Positions 42,279-50,224 are shown, counted from the stretch's first letter. The stretch is 64,000 bases of DNA from Rhizobium sp. (GCA_002796995.1 PEKW01000003.1:265274-329273); one strand, 5' to 3'. Notes: a model not told the origin generated them from the letters alone. Numbers and translations: made by a program.

Positions 42279-43382
42279 TCAATGGGGGGTCTTCGGCAGG
42301 TGTTGGGCGGCGAGACCAGCCAGTTGCTGCTGGTCCTCGACCTTGTGCCCGCGGATCGATTCGAGCCGGTCGGCGACCATGGCGTCGGCGGGATTGGCCT
42401 CGCGCGTCCACGGCTTGCGGCCCTTCAGCACGCCCGATTCATGGACGATCTCGGCGACATATTCCTCCTGCCGGTAGGCCATGACATGCATGCCGGAAAT
42501 GCCCTCGATCTCCTTGACCTCGTTGATGATGTCGATGCAGAGCTGCTTGCCCTCCTTCTTCTGGTCCTCGGCCCCTTCGAGACGCTTGATGACCGAATCG
42601 GGGATATGGATGCCCGGCACGTTGGAGCGGATCCACTTGGCCGTCTTGGCCGAGGCGAGCGGTCCGACGCCGACCAGGATGAAACACCTTTCGTGCAGGC
42701 CGAGATCGCGCACCTTCTTCATGTATTCGCGGAACATCGGCACGTCGAAGCAGTACTGGCTCTGGACGAACTGCGCACCTGCCTCGATCTTCTTGGCAAG
42801 CCGGTAGGGGCGGAAGTCGTAAGGCGGGGCGAACGGATTGATGGCCGCCCCGAGGAAGACATGCGGCGGGGTCGAAAGCTTGCGGCCCGACAGGAATTTC
42901 GATTCGTCGCGCATGGTGCGCACGGTTTCCAGCAGCGACATGCAGTCGAGGTCGAAGACCGGCTTGGCGCCCGGCTGGTCGCCGGCCTGCACGCCGTCGC
43001 CCGTCAGGCACATGATGTTCTGCACGCCCATGGCAGACGCGCCGAGCACGTCGCCCTGGATGGCGATGCGGTTCTTGTCGCGGCAGGCGATCTGCATGAT
43101 CGGCGCATAGCCCATGCGGGTCAGAAGGGCACAGATGCCGACGGACGACATGTGGCAGTTGGCGCCGGAGGCATCAACGGCATTGATGCCGTCGACCCAG
43201 CCGTCGAATACCGAGGCGCGCTCGTAGACGTCCTGCGGGTCGGCGCTGTCCGGCGGGTTGAGCTCGGCGGTGACGGCGAATTCGCCGCGCCTGAGCACCC
43301 GTTCCAACCGGCCGCGCGAGGAATGGCCGGGCAGGGGATCGAGCGGTGCGCCGGGATCATGCGGGTTGATGTCAGGGCTCAT
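42279..43382 (-). CDS. Methylenetetrahydrofolate reductase, MetF-type
   Basis: A 367-residue TIM-barrel protein with EFAVTAELNPPDSADPQDVY, the catalytic-region Glu, CLTGDGVQAGDQPGAKPVFDLD and QFVQSQYCFDVPMFREYMKK. It is related to MetF and the reductases of acetogens that work with a cysteine-rich MetV partner. That partner overlaps it by 4 bases upstream. In this cluster it probably runs in the oxidising direction, methyl-THF to methylene-THF. It may be distinct from a housekeeping MetF elsewhere in the genome. Confidence 0.92.
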   Translation of the reverse strand: MSPDINPHDPGAPLDPLPGHSSRGRLERVLRRGEFAVTAELNPPDSADPQDVYERASVFDGWVDGINAVDASGANCHMSSVGICALLTRMGYAPIMQIACRDKNRIAIQGDVLGASAMGVQNIMCLTGDGVQAGDQPGAKPVFDLDCMSLLETVRTMRDESKFLSGRKLSTPPHVFLGAAINPFAPPYDFRPYRLAKKIEAGAQFVQSQYCFDVPMFREYMKKVRDLGLHERCFILVGVGPLASAKTAKWIRSNVPGIHIPDSVIKRLEGAEDQKKEGKQLCIDIINEVKEIEGISGMHVMAYRQEEYVAEIVHESGVLKGRKPWTREANPADAMVADRLESIRGHKVEDQQQLAGLAAQHLPKTPH

Positions 43383-43963
43383 GATTTCCGTTCCGAGGTG
43401 GACGTTTCGCGGGACGCGGCGGCTTCAGCCGTGACGCGCAGCCAGGACGAGGTTTCGCGCAGCGACTGGTTGACCGGCTTCTGCACCTTGAGGATCGCAT
43501 CGCCATTGGCCATGTTGCGCGAGCCTGCCCAGGCCTGCACCCAGACGCAGGGCATGTCGGGCTCGACCTCGCAATTGCCGTTGGCACGCACGCCGCCGCA
43601 AGGACCGTTGCGCAGCTGTTTCGGACAGTTCATCGGGCAGGACATGCCGGTCGACGACAGCACGCACTGGCCGCACATGCGACAGTCGAACAGGAGGCCC
43701 TTGACGTTGCGCTCAACGAAGGTCACCGGCCGTTCGACCCGGGCATAGCCGAGCCTGTTCCACAGCGGGTGAAGCAGAAGGAAGGCATTGGCGAAGCGGC
43801 CGTAGAACCATTCGAGGAAACGCGAATGGCGGACCGACCATAGACGGATCGTATAGGAGCGGCGGGCCCGGCGGTTGGGCGAGACGCTGCCGGGCGTATA
43901 GGCGCCGGTCGCGGCCTTCTTGGCGGGTGCGGCATTGCCGGGGGCGGGCTTTCCGTCAACCAT
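43379..43963 (-). CDS. Methylenetetrahydrofolate reductase C-terminal-like protein (MetV-type)
   Basis: A 194-residue protein with eight Cys in 46 residues (C94, C97, C100, C109, C113, C122, C131, C139), the pattern of the MTHFR_C domain (zinc or Fe-S binding) of MetV, the partner of MetF in acetogens. The start MVDGKPAPGNAAP at 43963 is chosen because it overlaps the previous gene's stop by only 8 bases. It overlaps the MetF-type gene by 4 bases, so both are made together. Confidence 0.88.
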   Translation of the reverse strand: MVDGKPAPGNAAPAKKAATGAYTPGSVSPNRRARRSYTIRLWSVRHSRFLEWFYGRFANAFLLLHPLWNRLGYARVERPVTFVERNVKGLLFDCRMCGQCVLSSTGMSCPMNCPKQLRNGPCGGVRANGNCEVEPDMPCVWVQAWAGSRNMANGDAILKVQKPVNQSLRETSSWLRVTAEAAASRETSTSERKS

Positions 43964-44258
43964 TGTCGCGGCCTCCGGCATGGACGAGGGCAACCAGGCG
44001 GGCCTTGTCATAGGCCGCTTCGAGTTCGGCGGCGGCCTTGTCGGCTTCGACCTCCAGGTCGTCGCCGACCGGCAGCGGATCGCCCTTGCGCCATTCGGCG
44101 AGATAATCGTCGGTTTCGGCGGCGCCGGTGCGCATGGCGGCCATGTCGATCGCCTCGGTGAACCGCAGCGACAGCTCGCGCTTGGCGGTCTTCCTACCCT
44201 GCTTGACGATCACCTGGGCGGGAATGTCGCGCCAGTAGACGATGATCCGGTCGGCCAT
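43956..44258 (-). CDS. Small 'virulence factor' family protein (PF13769-like)
   Basis: A 100-residue protein with the family pattern DRIIVYWRDIPAQVIVKQGR and a helical rest. Despite the database name, no virulence role is implied; the family is found in one-carbon gene clusters of alphaproteobacteria. It is the first gene of the operon with the MetV- and MetF-type and pterin methyltransferase genes, so it may be a partner of the reductase. Confidence 0.8.
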   Translation of the reverse strand: MADRIIVYWRDIPAQVIVKQGRKTAKRELSLRFTEAIDMAAMRTGAAETDDYLAEWRKGDPLPVGDDLEVEADKAAAELEAAYDKARLVALVHAGGRDNG

Positions 44259-44296
44259 GTCCTCACTCTCCCTTTTCCGTCACAATGCACAGGCCG

Positions 44297-44345
44297 AAAG
44301 CGACGGACTGCGCTTGCGACGACGTCGCACAGAGCAAAAAGCGAC
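44297..44345. promoter_or_regulatory. GCGAC operator cluster upstream of the MetFV-type operon
   Basis: AAAGCGAC (44297-44304), the perfect palindrome TGCGAC-GAC-GTCGCA (44315-44329) and AAAAAGCGACG (44336-44345) lie within the 98-base promoter region of the operon. Candidate operator shared with the mttB and GbdR-like genes. Confidence 0.55.
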
Positions 44346-44356
44346 GTGGCCAAGAA

Positions 44357-45148
44357 TTACCAGATTCGCCGGCGGATTCCGTTGGCAAGCCAGGTCCAGA
44401 TCGGCGGCGGGAACCGCAGCGCCGACGGACCCTCCGGCTCGTAGGGCGCAAGACGCCCGTCGACCGCATCCTGGACCGACTGGAGAGTGATGTCGATCGC
44501 CGTGACCGTCAGCAGCAGCGGGTAGGTGGCGATGAAATCGCCCCGGTCCGGCAGGGTGCGCACCTCGTAGAGCGTGCCGCCGGTATCCGTGCCCCGATCG
44601 ACCAGATGAAGGGTGGCGCCGAAATTGCCGGCATCTTCCTCGACCAGCGACCAGTAGCCGCCCATCTGGCCGCGATATTGCGGATTGATCCCGGCATGCA
44701 GGTTGATGACGGGGCAGGGCATGGCGGCAAGGGTGGCGGCGCTCATCAGCCGGGTGCTGACGAGAAGGATGGCGGAAGGCTTGAACTGCGTGACCAGCGC
44801 GCGGGTCTCGTCGTCGTTGATCGAGGCGACCTGATGGAGCGGAACCTCTGGCGGGATGACGGGCGAAACGCCGGCCGAAGCGAGAATGGACGCGATCCGC
44901 CGTCTGGCGAGAGGCCGCAACAGCCTTGCGGCAACCATCGTGGCCAGTTGGCCGAGCGCCTGGACCCAGCCGAGCCGGGCGGCCCGGCGCTGGGTGATCG
45001 CCCATTTCGATTCCGGCTGCTCGATGACGACGCGAAGATTGGGAAAGCGTTTGGCGAGCGCGTTGATGACGAGCGCCGGATTGGTCCCGCCGGCCGTCAT
45101 GACCATGACGGTCGGGGATTGGGAGGGGTTGGCCTGCTGCGCGCTCAT
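44357..45148 (-). CDS. Formyltransferase-fold protein
   Basis: A 263-residue protein of the formyl transferase family: VINLHAGINPQYRGQMGGYW provides the catalytic Asn and His and GTDTGGTLYEV the Asp of the N-H-D triad. Formyl-THF is the usual donor, so it may belong to one-carbon metabolism or sugar-nucleotide modification. AAAAAGG precedes the ATG at 45148. The family function here is not determined. It ends just before the GCGAC operator region and is the downstream neighbour of exoD. Confidence 0.82.
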   Translation of the reverse strand: MSAQQANPSQSPTVMVMTAGGTNPALVINALAKRFPNLRVVIEQPESKWAITQRRAARLGWVQALGQLATMVAARLLRPLARRRIASILASAGVSPVIPPEVPLHQVASINDDETRALVTQFKPSAILLVSTRLMSAATLAAMPCPVINLHAGINPQYRGQMGGYWSLVEEDAGNFGATLHLVDRGTDTGGTLYEVRTLPDRGDFIATYPLLLTVTAIDITLQSVQDAVDGRLAPYEPEGPSALRFPPPIWTWLANGIRRRIW

Positions 45149-45168
45149 ACCTTTTTGGACCTCCTCGA

Positions 45169-45816
45169 TCAGACGACCAGGAACAGCACGGCACCGACCG
45201 TGTAGACGACGAAGGATGCGACGAGCAGGGAAACCGCGCCGACCGCGGTGCCGATCAGCACGCCGAAGCCGTCGCATTGGGAATGGGCAAAGCCTATGAT
45301 GGCGAGCGCCAGCGCCGGCAGCCAGTTGCCGAGCGGGATCGGCAGGAAGACGACGACCGCGAGCACCAGGGCGAAGAAGCCGAGCAGACGTTCGGACAGG
45401 CGGCTTTCGAGGAACCAGAAGCGCGGCTTGACGCAGGTCTCCGCCCGCTTCAGCCAGGGGGAAAGACGGTTGACGACGAGCTCGAAGGTCGCGGTAGTCA
45501 CCCCATAGTCGCCGATGCGGCGGGGAAGGTAGATCCGGCCCTCGGCCGAGGCGAACATCTGCCAGGCGATGAACATCAGCGGCAGGCCGAGAAACAGTGT
45601 GGCGCCCGGAGGCATGGGCACGAGATTGGGCAGCGCGAAGACGAGGAGGAAGGCGCCGAAAGAGCGGTCCTGGAGGGCGATCGCGATGTCGCGAATGGTG
45701 ATCGTCGGCTTGTCGTGGCGCGACAGGCGGACGAGAACCGCCGAGAGAGGCTCCGGCACCGCCTTGTCGCCGGCTGCCGCGAAATCATACGTTAAAGTTC
45801 CCACCCCGTCGGTCAT
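45169..45816 (-). CDS. exoD: ExoD family membrane protein
   Basis: A 215-residue protein with about four transmembrane segments and the ExoD signature DRSFGAFLLVFALPNLVPMP, RIYLPRRIGDYGV and FLPIPLGNWLPALALAIIGF. ExoD was found to affect exopolysaccharide production in Sinorhizobium. The ATG at 45816 (MTDGVG) is preferred over a TTG at 45825. It is 20 bases upstream of the formyltransferase gene and likely cotranscribed. Confidence 0.92.
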   Translation of the reverse strand: MTDGVGTLTYDFAAAGDKAVPEPLSAVLVRLSRHDKPTITIRDIAIALQDRSFGAFLLVFALPNLVPMPPGATLFLGLPLMFIAWQMFASAEGRIYLPRRIGDYGVTTATFELVVNRLSPWLKRAETCVKPRFWFLESRLSERLLGFFALVLAVVVFLPIPLGNWLPALALAIIGFAHSQCDGFGVLIGTAVGAVSLLVASFVVYTVGAVLFLVV

Positions 45817-45926
45817 GCTTTTCAAGCCTTTTCATTGTTGCTTCGACCTGATGCCATCCTGCTATGGGTGGATTGCCGAGGCATTAAGGCGCAACTTATT
45901 TAGGCAGGCATGCTGAAAGTTGAGTT

Positions 45927-46008
45927 AAAAGCGAGCGATCCCGGGCCTGCGCCGGGACGCTCCACGAACGGAGCTTCGCATATCCGTGCGAGCGACGCCC
46001 GCTTTTTT
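45927..46008 (+). ncRNA. Candidate structured small RNA or leader with terminator-like 3' end
   Basis: AAAAGCG (45927-45933) can pair with CGCTTTT (46000-46006), closing a multi-branched structure with two internal hairpins, TCCCGG/CCGGGA (near 45939-45957) and GCTCC/GGAGC (45959-45974), and a final U-run. It lies on the plus strand upstream of an entericidin gene. No known RNA family is recognised; it may be a leader or terminated sRNA. Confidence 0.35.
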
Positions 46009-46077
46009 GTCCTGCCATGTTTTTGGCCAAAGCCGGTGCGATGGAGGCGAAGTCTGTTGATCCATTCGGGGGACGAT

Positions 46078-46236
46078 ATGTCATCTAAACACATTTCGAC
46101 GGCCGCAGTCCTTGGCCTGGCGCTCCTTGCACTGACCGCTTGCGGCAACACCATCCGCGGCCTTGGCCGGGACATGGGCAATGCCGTCGACGCCACGCAG
46201 GATGCCGGCCGCAGCGTCGCCAATTCTGTGAAGTAG
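46078..46236 (+). CDS. Entericidin A/B family lipoprotein
   Basis: A 52-residue protein with a signal peptide ending in lipobox LTAC and the entericidin core GNTIRGLGRDMGNAVDATQ. Such small lipoproteins are known as a toxin/antitoxin-like pair in enterics, and are abundant stress-induced membrane lipoproteins in rhizobia. GGGGGACG precedes the ATG. A paralogue is at 46933, on the other side of the DUF1638 gene. Confidence 0.88.
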   Translation: MSSKHISTAAVLGLALLALTACGNTIRGLGRDMGNAVDATQDAGRSVANSVK

Positions 46237-46275
46237 CCGCAAGGCGGGGCGGCCGCTCGGTCCGCCCCTGTGGCG

Positions 46276-46878
46276 CTAGCCCAGGGCGCGCAGCGCCGGG
46301 TCCAGGTCGCCATAGCCGGTGAAGCGGTATTCATAGTCCAGGCGGAGATAGTCGGCCGCCCATTTCGCCTTCGCCTGCAGGGCGGGATCGTCCGTCTGCG
46401 CCAGATAAACGATCTTGGTGTAGTTGCCGAACACCATGTCGCGCAGTTCCGGGTGCTTGTCGAGCTTCAGCGGCTCGATGACGAAGGCCTCGAACTGGCG
46501 GGTGATCAGGTCCGTCAGGTAGAAGGCGGTGAATTCATGCTCGCATTCGGCCAGGAATTTTTCCGTGCCGGAGAAGAAGGCGTAGCAGTGCGGTCCGGCG
46601 ATGCGCTCGATGCCTTCCTCGGCGCAGATCTTGTCGATCTGGCCCTGGGTGCCGCATTCGGCATAGCCGATGAAGATGCGCCCGTAACCGGCGGCTTTCG
46701 CCGCGGCGATCTTTTCGCGCAGCGCCGGCGCGATCCTTTCGGGATAGACATGCCAGATCGCCGGCAGGCATTCGAGGTCGATGTGGTCGAGGCCGTTGGC
46801 GTCACGAATCGCCAGGATTTCGCGTGCGATCGCGCCGCAGGCGATGATCTGAACTTTTTCGGCGTTCGTGCGTTTCAT
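46276..46878 (-). CDS. DUF1638 domain-containing protein
   Basis: A 200-residue protein with the DUF1638 pattern VQIIACGAIAREILAI, PERIAPALREKIA and GRIFIGYAECGTQGQIDKIC. DUF1638 proteins cluster with corrinoid methyltransferase genes in many genomes, and their role is unknown. The start at 46878 (MKRTNAEK) excludes an upstream extension. It lies on the minus strand between two plus-strand entericidins, downstream of the corrinoid protein gene. Confidence 0.88.
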   Translation of the reverse strand: MKRTNAEKVQIIACGAIAREILAIRDANGLDHIDLECLPAIWHVYPERIAPALREKIAAAKAAGYGRIFIGYAECGTQGQIDKICAEEGIERIAGPHCYAFFSGTEKFLAECEHEFTAFYLTDLITRQFEAFVIEPLKLDKHPELRDMVFGNYTKIVYLAQTDDPALQAKAKWAADYLRLDYEYRFTGYGDLDPALRALG

Positions 46879-46932
46879 GGTCGTATTCTCGACATTTTTC
46901 GAAGATGCCCACCCAACATGGAGCTTTCTATC

Positions 46933-47091
46933 ATGAACACCCGGAAACTCACCCTCGTCGCCGTCCTCATGGCATCTGCCTTCGGTCTCGCTTCGTGCGG
47001 CAACACCATTCGCGGCATGGGCAAGGATACCGCCAACACCGTCAATGCGACGCAACAGGCCGGGCAGGACGTCGGCAACGCCGCGAACTGA
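46933..47091 (+). CDS. Second entericidin A/B family lipoprotein
   Basis: A 52-residue lipoprotein with lipobox LASC and the core GNTIRGMGKDTANTVNATQQ, paralogous to the one at 46078. ATG at 46933 lies within the divergent promoter region of the DUF1638 gene. No antitoxin function can be deduced from sequence alone. Confidence 0.87.
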   Translation: MNTRKLTLVAVLMASAFGLASCGNTIRGMGKDTANTVNATQQAGQDVGNAAN

Positions 47092-47177
47092 CAATTGCAG
47101 GGGCTAAGGTCGGACCGGACGCCGGGCATTTTTCCGGCCGGTCACCGGGACGACCGGAGCCACGAGGAGATCGGATC

Positions 47178-47318
47178 ATGACGCTCGATACCGTCGCCAA
47201 GTTCAGCGCCGCCTACATCCTGACCATCGTCGTGACCGCGAGCGGCTATACGCTGTGGGAAGGATACCATCCCCGGACAAACGGCGCCTCCGCCGAATAC
47301 CAGACAGCCGACCGCTGA
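47178..47318 (+). CDS. Small single-pass membrane protein
   Basis: A 46-residue protein with one hydrophobic segment (FSAAYILTIVVTASGYTLW) and a short polar tail. GAGGAGA lies 7 bases before the ATG at 47178. A terminator overlaps its stop. Function unknown. Confidence 0.65.
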   Translation: MTLDTVAKFSAAYILTIVVTASGYTLWEGYHPRTNGASAEYQTADR

Positions 47319-47340
47319 CCGCGGTCGGCTTTATTGTTTT
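47305..47340 (+). terminator. Rho-independent terminator after the small membrane protein
   Basis: AGCCGACCGC / GCGGTCGGCT with a short loop followed by TTATTGTTTT. The stop codon of the gene lies inside the stem. Confidence 0.78.
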
Positions 47341-47346
47341 CAGGCC

Positions 47347-48048
47347 TCAGGCCTGGGCGGCCAGGCTGTTGTGCTTGCGGGCGATGAATTCCTTCGCCGT
47401 TTCGACGGCGACGGCCGCATCGCGACAATAGGCATCGGCGCCGACCGCCTTGCCGAATTCCTCGTTGAGCGGCGCACCGCCGACGAGCACGATATAGTCG
47501 TCGCGCATGCCCTTTTCCTTGAGCGTGTCGATGACGACCTTCATGTAGGGCATGGTGGTGGTCAGAAGCGCCGACATGCCGAGAATGTCAGGCTTTTCCC
47601 GCTCGATGGCTTCGAGATAGTTCTCGACCGGATTGTTGATGCCGAGGTCGATGACGTCGAAGCCGGCCCCCTCCATCATCATGCCGACCAGGTTCTTGCC
47701 GATGTCGTGGATGTCGCCCTTGACGGTGCCGATGACCATCTTGCCCTGCTTCGGGGCGCCGGTGGCGGCGAGAAGCGGACGCAGGATGGTCATGCCGGCC
47801 TTCATGGCATTGGCCGACAGCAGAACTTCCGGAACGAACAGGATGCCGTCGCGGAAGTCGATGCCGACGATGCGCATGCCCTCGACCAAGGCCTGGGTCA
47901 GCACGTCGTAGGGCGTCCAGCCGCGCTCGAGCAGGATGCGCGTTCCCTGCTCGATTTCCTCTTTCATGCCGTCGTAGAGGTCGTCGTGCATCTGCTGCAC
48001 AAGCTCTTCGTCGGACAGATCTTCGAGAATGATTTCGTCGTCTGACAT
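47347..48048 (-). CDS. Corrinoid (cobalamin-binding) protein, MttC/MtbC-like
   Basis: A 233-residue protein with a helical cap domain (LVQQMHDDLYDGMKEEIEQG) and a Rossmann-fold cobalamin-binding domain with the D-x-H-x-x-G motif GDIHDIGKN (D112, H114, G117), SALLTTTMPYM and LVGGAPLNEEFGK. It carries the methyl group on cobalt between the MttB-type enzyme and the pterin methyltransferase. The start MSDDE at 48048 has GGGA upstream; an ATG at 48057 is also possible. It is divergent from mttB. Confidence 0.92.
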   Translation of the reverse strand: MSDDEIILEDLSDEELVQQMHDDLYDGMKEEIEQGTRILLERGWTPYDVLTQALVEGMRIVGIDFRDGILFVPEVLLSANAMKAGMTILRPLLAATGAPKQGKMVIGTVKGDIHDIGKNLVGMMMEGAGFDVIDLGINNPVENYLEAIEREKPDILGMSALLTTTMPYMKVVIDTLKEKGMRDDYIVLVGGAPLNEEFGKAVGADAYCRDAAVAVETAKEFIARKHNSLAAQA

Positions 48049-48099
48049 GGGGCGCATCCCGATTGGTGTTTGGCGATTCAGATCGCAGTCGTCTAAAAG

Positions 48100-48201
48100 A
48101 CTGCCTCATCGGCAGTTAAACCTCAAGTTCGCTAAAATCTCTTTTCGAAAGCGACGTCACAGCCGTGAAAAGCGACGGGGGCGAATCCGGCCCATGTCGC
48201 A
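48100..48201. promoter_or_regulatory. Divergent operator region between the corrinoid protein and mttB genes
   Basis: ACTGCC-TCATC-GGCAGT (48100-48116) is a 6-base inverted repeat. AAAGCGACGTC (48148-48158), AAAAGCGACG (48168-48177) and ATGTCGCAG (48194-48202) repeat the GCGAC core seen upstream of the MetFV-type operon. Likely shared control of both divergent genes. Confidence 0.5.
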
Positions 48202-48314
48202 GCCGATGTCTGTCTGGCGCAAGTGGTTGGCGCATTAAGGAATGTTTCCCACGCGAATTCGAATAGCATATTGAAAAGGAAGCAGCGCGAAGCGCGACAA
48301 CGAGGAAGCCCAAG

Positions 48315-49877
48315 ATGGACGAGATCACAGAGACCGGCGCGGGCCGCCGCACCCGAAGCGAAGGTCGCGGCGCAGCCGCTAGGCGCGCATCGCGCACCGG
48401 TGGCGGCGCAGGGCCGTCGATGCCCTATATCCAGCGCAAGATCCCGGTCTATGAAGTGCTCGACGAGGAAGGCCTGCAGATCATCGAGCGCAATGCCGAC
48501 ATCATCCTCGAGGAGATCGGCATCGAGTTTCGCGACGACGCCGAAGCACTCGATATGTGGCGTGCCGCCGGCGCCGAGGTGAAGGGCGAGCGGGTACATT
48601 TCCCCAAGGGCCTGTGCCGCGAACTGCTGAAGACCGCGCCCTCCGAATTCACCTGGCATGCCCGCAATCCGGCGCGCAGCGTCCAGATCGGCGGCAAGGC
48701 CACCGTGTTCGCCCCGGTCTACGGTTCGCCCTTCGTGCGCGACCTCGACGGCAATCGCCGCTATGCGACGCTCGAGGACTTCCGCAACTTCGTCAAGCTG
48801 GCCTATATGGCGCCGTCGATCCATTCGTCCGGCGGCACGGTCTGCGAACCGGTCGACATCCCGGTGAACAAGCGTCACCTCGACATGGTCTACAGCCACA
48901 TCAAATATTCCGACAAGCCATTCATGGGCTCGGTCACGGCGCCGGAACGCGCCGAGGATTCGGTCGCCATGGCCAAGCTGGTCTTCGGCGACGAGTTCGT
49001 CGAGAACAATTGCGTGATGCTGAACCTCATCAACGCCAACTCGCCGATGGTGTTCGACGAGACCATGCTGGGTGCCGCCAAGGTCTATGCCCGCCACAAC
49101 CAGGCCTGCGTGCTCTCGCCCTTCATCCTGTCGGGTGCCATGAGCCCGGTCACGGTCGCCGGCACGCTCGCCCAGATCCTTGCCGAAGTGCTGGCGGGTG
49201 CGTCCTTCACCCAGCTGGTGCGCCCCGGCGCGCCGGTGCTGTTCGGCACCTTTGCCGCCTCGATCTCGATGCAGTCGGGCGCCCCGACCTTCGGCACGCC
49301 GGAGCCGGCGCTGGTCTCCTACGGTGCCGCCCAGCTGGCGCGTCGCCTCGGCCTGCCGTTCCGCACCGGCGGTTCGCTCTGTGCCTCCAAGGTTCCGGAC
49401 GCCCAGGCAGCCCATGAGAGCGCCAACACGCTCAACATGACGCTGCTGGCCGGCACCAATTTCGTGCTGCATGCCGCCGGCTGGCTCGAGGGCGGCCTGT
49501 CGGCCTGCTACGAGAAGTTCATGATCGACCAGGACCAGCTCGGCATGATGCAGAAGATGGCGATGGGCGTCGACCTGTCGGAAGATGGCCAGGCGATGGA
49601 CGCGATCCGCGAGGTCGGCCCCGGCGCACACTATCTCGGCTGCGCCCATACCCAGGCCAATTTCCAGACCGCCTTCTACCGCTCGGCGCTGGCCGACAAC
49701 AATTCCTTCGAACAGTGGGAAATCGAGGGCAAGAAGCGCGTCGAGGACCGCGCCAATGCGCTCTGCCGTTCGTGGCTCGACAGCTACGAAGCCCCGCCGC
49801 TCGATCCGGCGATCGACGAGGCGCTCACCGCCTACATCGCTGGCCGCAAGGATTCGATGCCCGACGCCTTCAGCTGA
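48315..49877 (+). CDS. MttB-superfamily quaternary/tertiary amine methyltransferase
   Basis: A 520-residue TIM-barrel protein of the trimethylamine methyltransferase (MttB) superfamily: PYIQRKIPVYEVLDEEGLQI, GTVCEPVDIPVNKRHLDMVY, KPFMGSVTAPERAEDS, SPFILSGAMSPVTVAGTLAQ, GAPTFGTPEPALVSYGAAQL and GWLEGGLSACYEKFMIDQDQ. There is no in-frame TAG codon, so it is a non-pyrrolysine homologue, the type (as MtgB) known to demethylate glycine betaine or related compounds. The substrate is inferred from the betaine context. GAGGA precedes the ATG. A terminator follows. Confidence 0.92.
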   Translation: MDEITETGAGRRTRSEGRGAAARRASRTGGGAGPSMPYIQRKIPVYEVLDEEGLQIIERNADIILEEIGIEFRDDAEALDMWRAAGAEVKGERVHFPKGLCRELLKTAPSEFTWHARNPARSVQIGGKATVFAPVYGSPFVRDLDGNRRYATLEDFRNFVKLAYMAPSIHSSGGTVCEPVDIPVNKRHLDMVYSHIKYSDKPFMGSVTAPERAEDSVAMAKLVFGDEFVENNCVMLNLINANSPMVFDETMLGAAKVYARHNQACVLSPFILSGAMSPVTVAGTLAQILAEVLAGASFTQLVRPGAPVLFGTFAASISMQSGAPTFGTPEPALVSYGAAQLARRLGLPFRTGGSLCASKVPDAQAAHESANTLNMTLLAGTNFVLHAAGWLEGGLSACYEKFMIDQDQLGMMQKMAMGVDLSEDGQAMDAIREVGPGAHYLGCAHTQANFQTAFYRSALADNNSFEQWEIEGKKRVEDRANALCRSWLDSYEAPPLDPAIDEALTAYIAGRKDSMPDAFS

Positions 49878-49969
49878 ATCAATCCCGGCACCGCCAGGGA
49901 GCAAGGCGGAGCGGCGCTCGTCGCAGACATGATCCAGGAATCGGTCTGGCGACCGCATTACAAATATGA

Positions 49970-50001
49970 GGGGCCGCGATGAGCGGCCTTTCGGTTTTCT
50001 T
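49970..50001 (+). terminator. Rho-independent terminator of mttB
   Basis: GGGCCGC-GATGA-GCGGCCT followed by TTCGGTTTTCTT. Its right half is shared with an 18-base direct repeat. Confidence 0.6.
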
Positions 50002-50224
50002 CTCCCCAGCGGGGAGAAGATGGCGCGCAGCGCCGGATGAGGGGGCCTTTGGCGCTAGGCAGAATGGCTTCGCCCCCCTCATCGCCTCGCATGCGCTCGG
50101 CACTTCTCCCCGATGGGGAGAAGAGGGTCTCCATGATCGCGCGTCGACAGTGTTGACGAAAACACCGTCGGTTGATCCCGTAGGGTCAACTTGGCAGTAA
50201 GGGAGGCGCGATGAGCGGCCTTTC
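49975..50224. repeat. Repeat element flanked by an 18-bp direct repeat
   Basis: CGCGATGAGCGGCCTTTC occurs at 49975-49992 and again at 50207-50224, where it includes the start codon of the ferredoxin-like gene. Between them lies a palindromic element with TTCTCCCC...GGGGAGAA ends (about 50000-50020 and 50103-50123). It looks like an insertion with a duplicated target. Confidence 0.55.

Noticed and set aside
41334..43748. 804-residue plus-strand frame opposite the one-carbon operon
   Set aside because: Antisense of the pterin methyltransferase and MetF-type genes; rich in His, Asp and Arg without any recognisable motif.
48315..49877. Possible pyrrolysine codon in the MttB-type gene
   Set aside because: The frame has no internal TAG and runs uninterrupted through the region where the pyrrolysine would be, so this is a non-pyrrolysine homologue.
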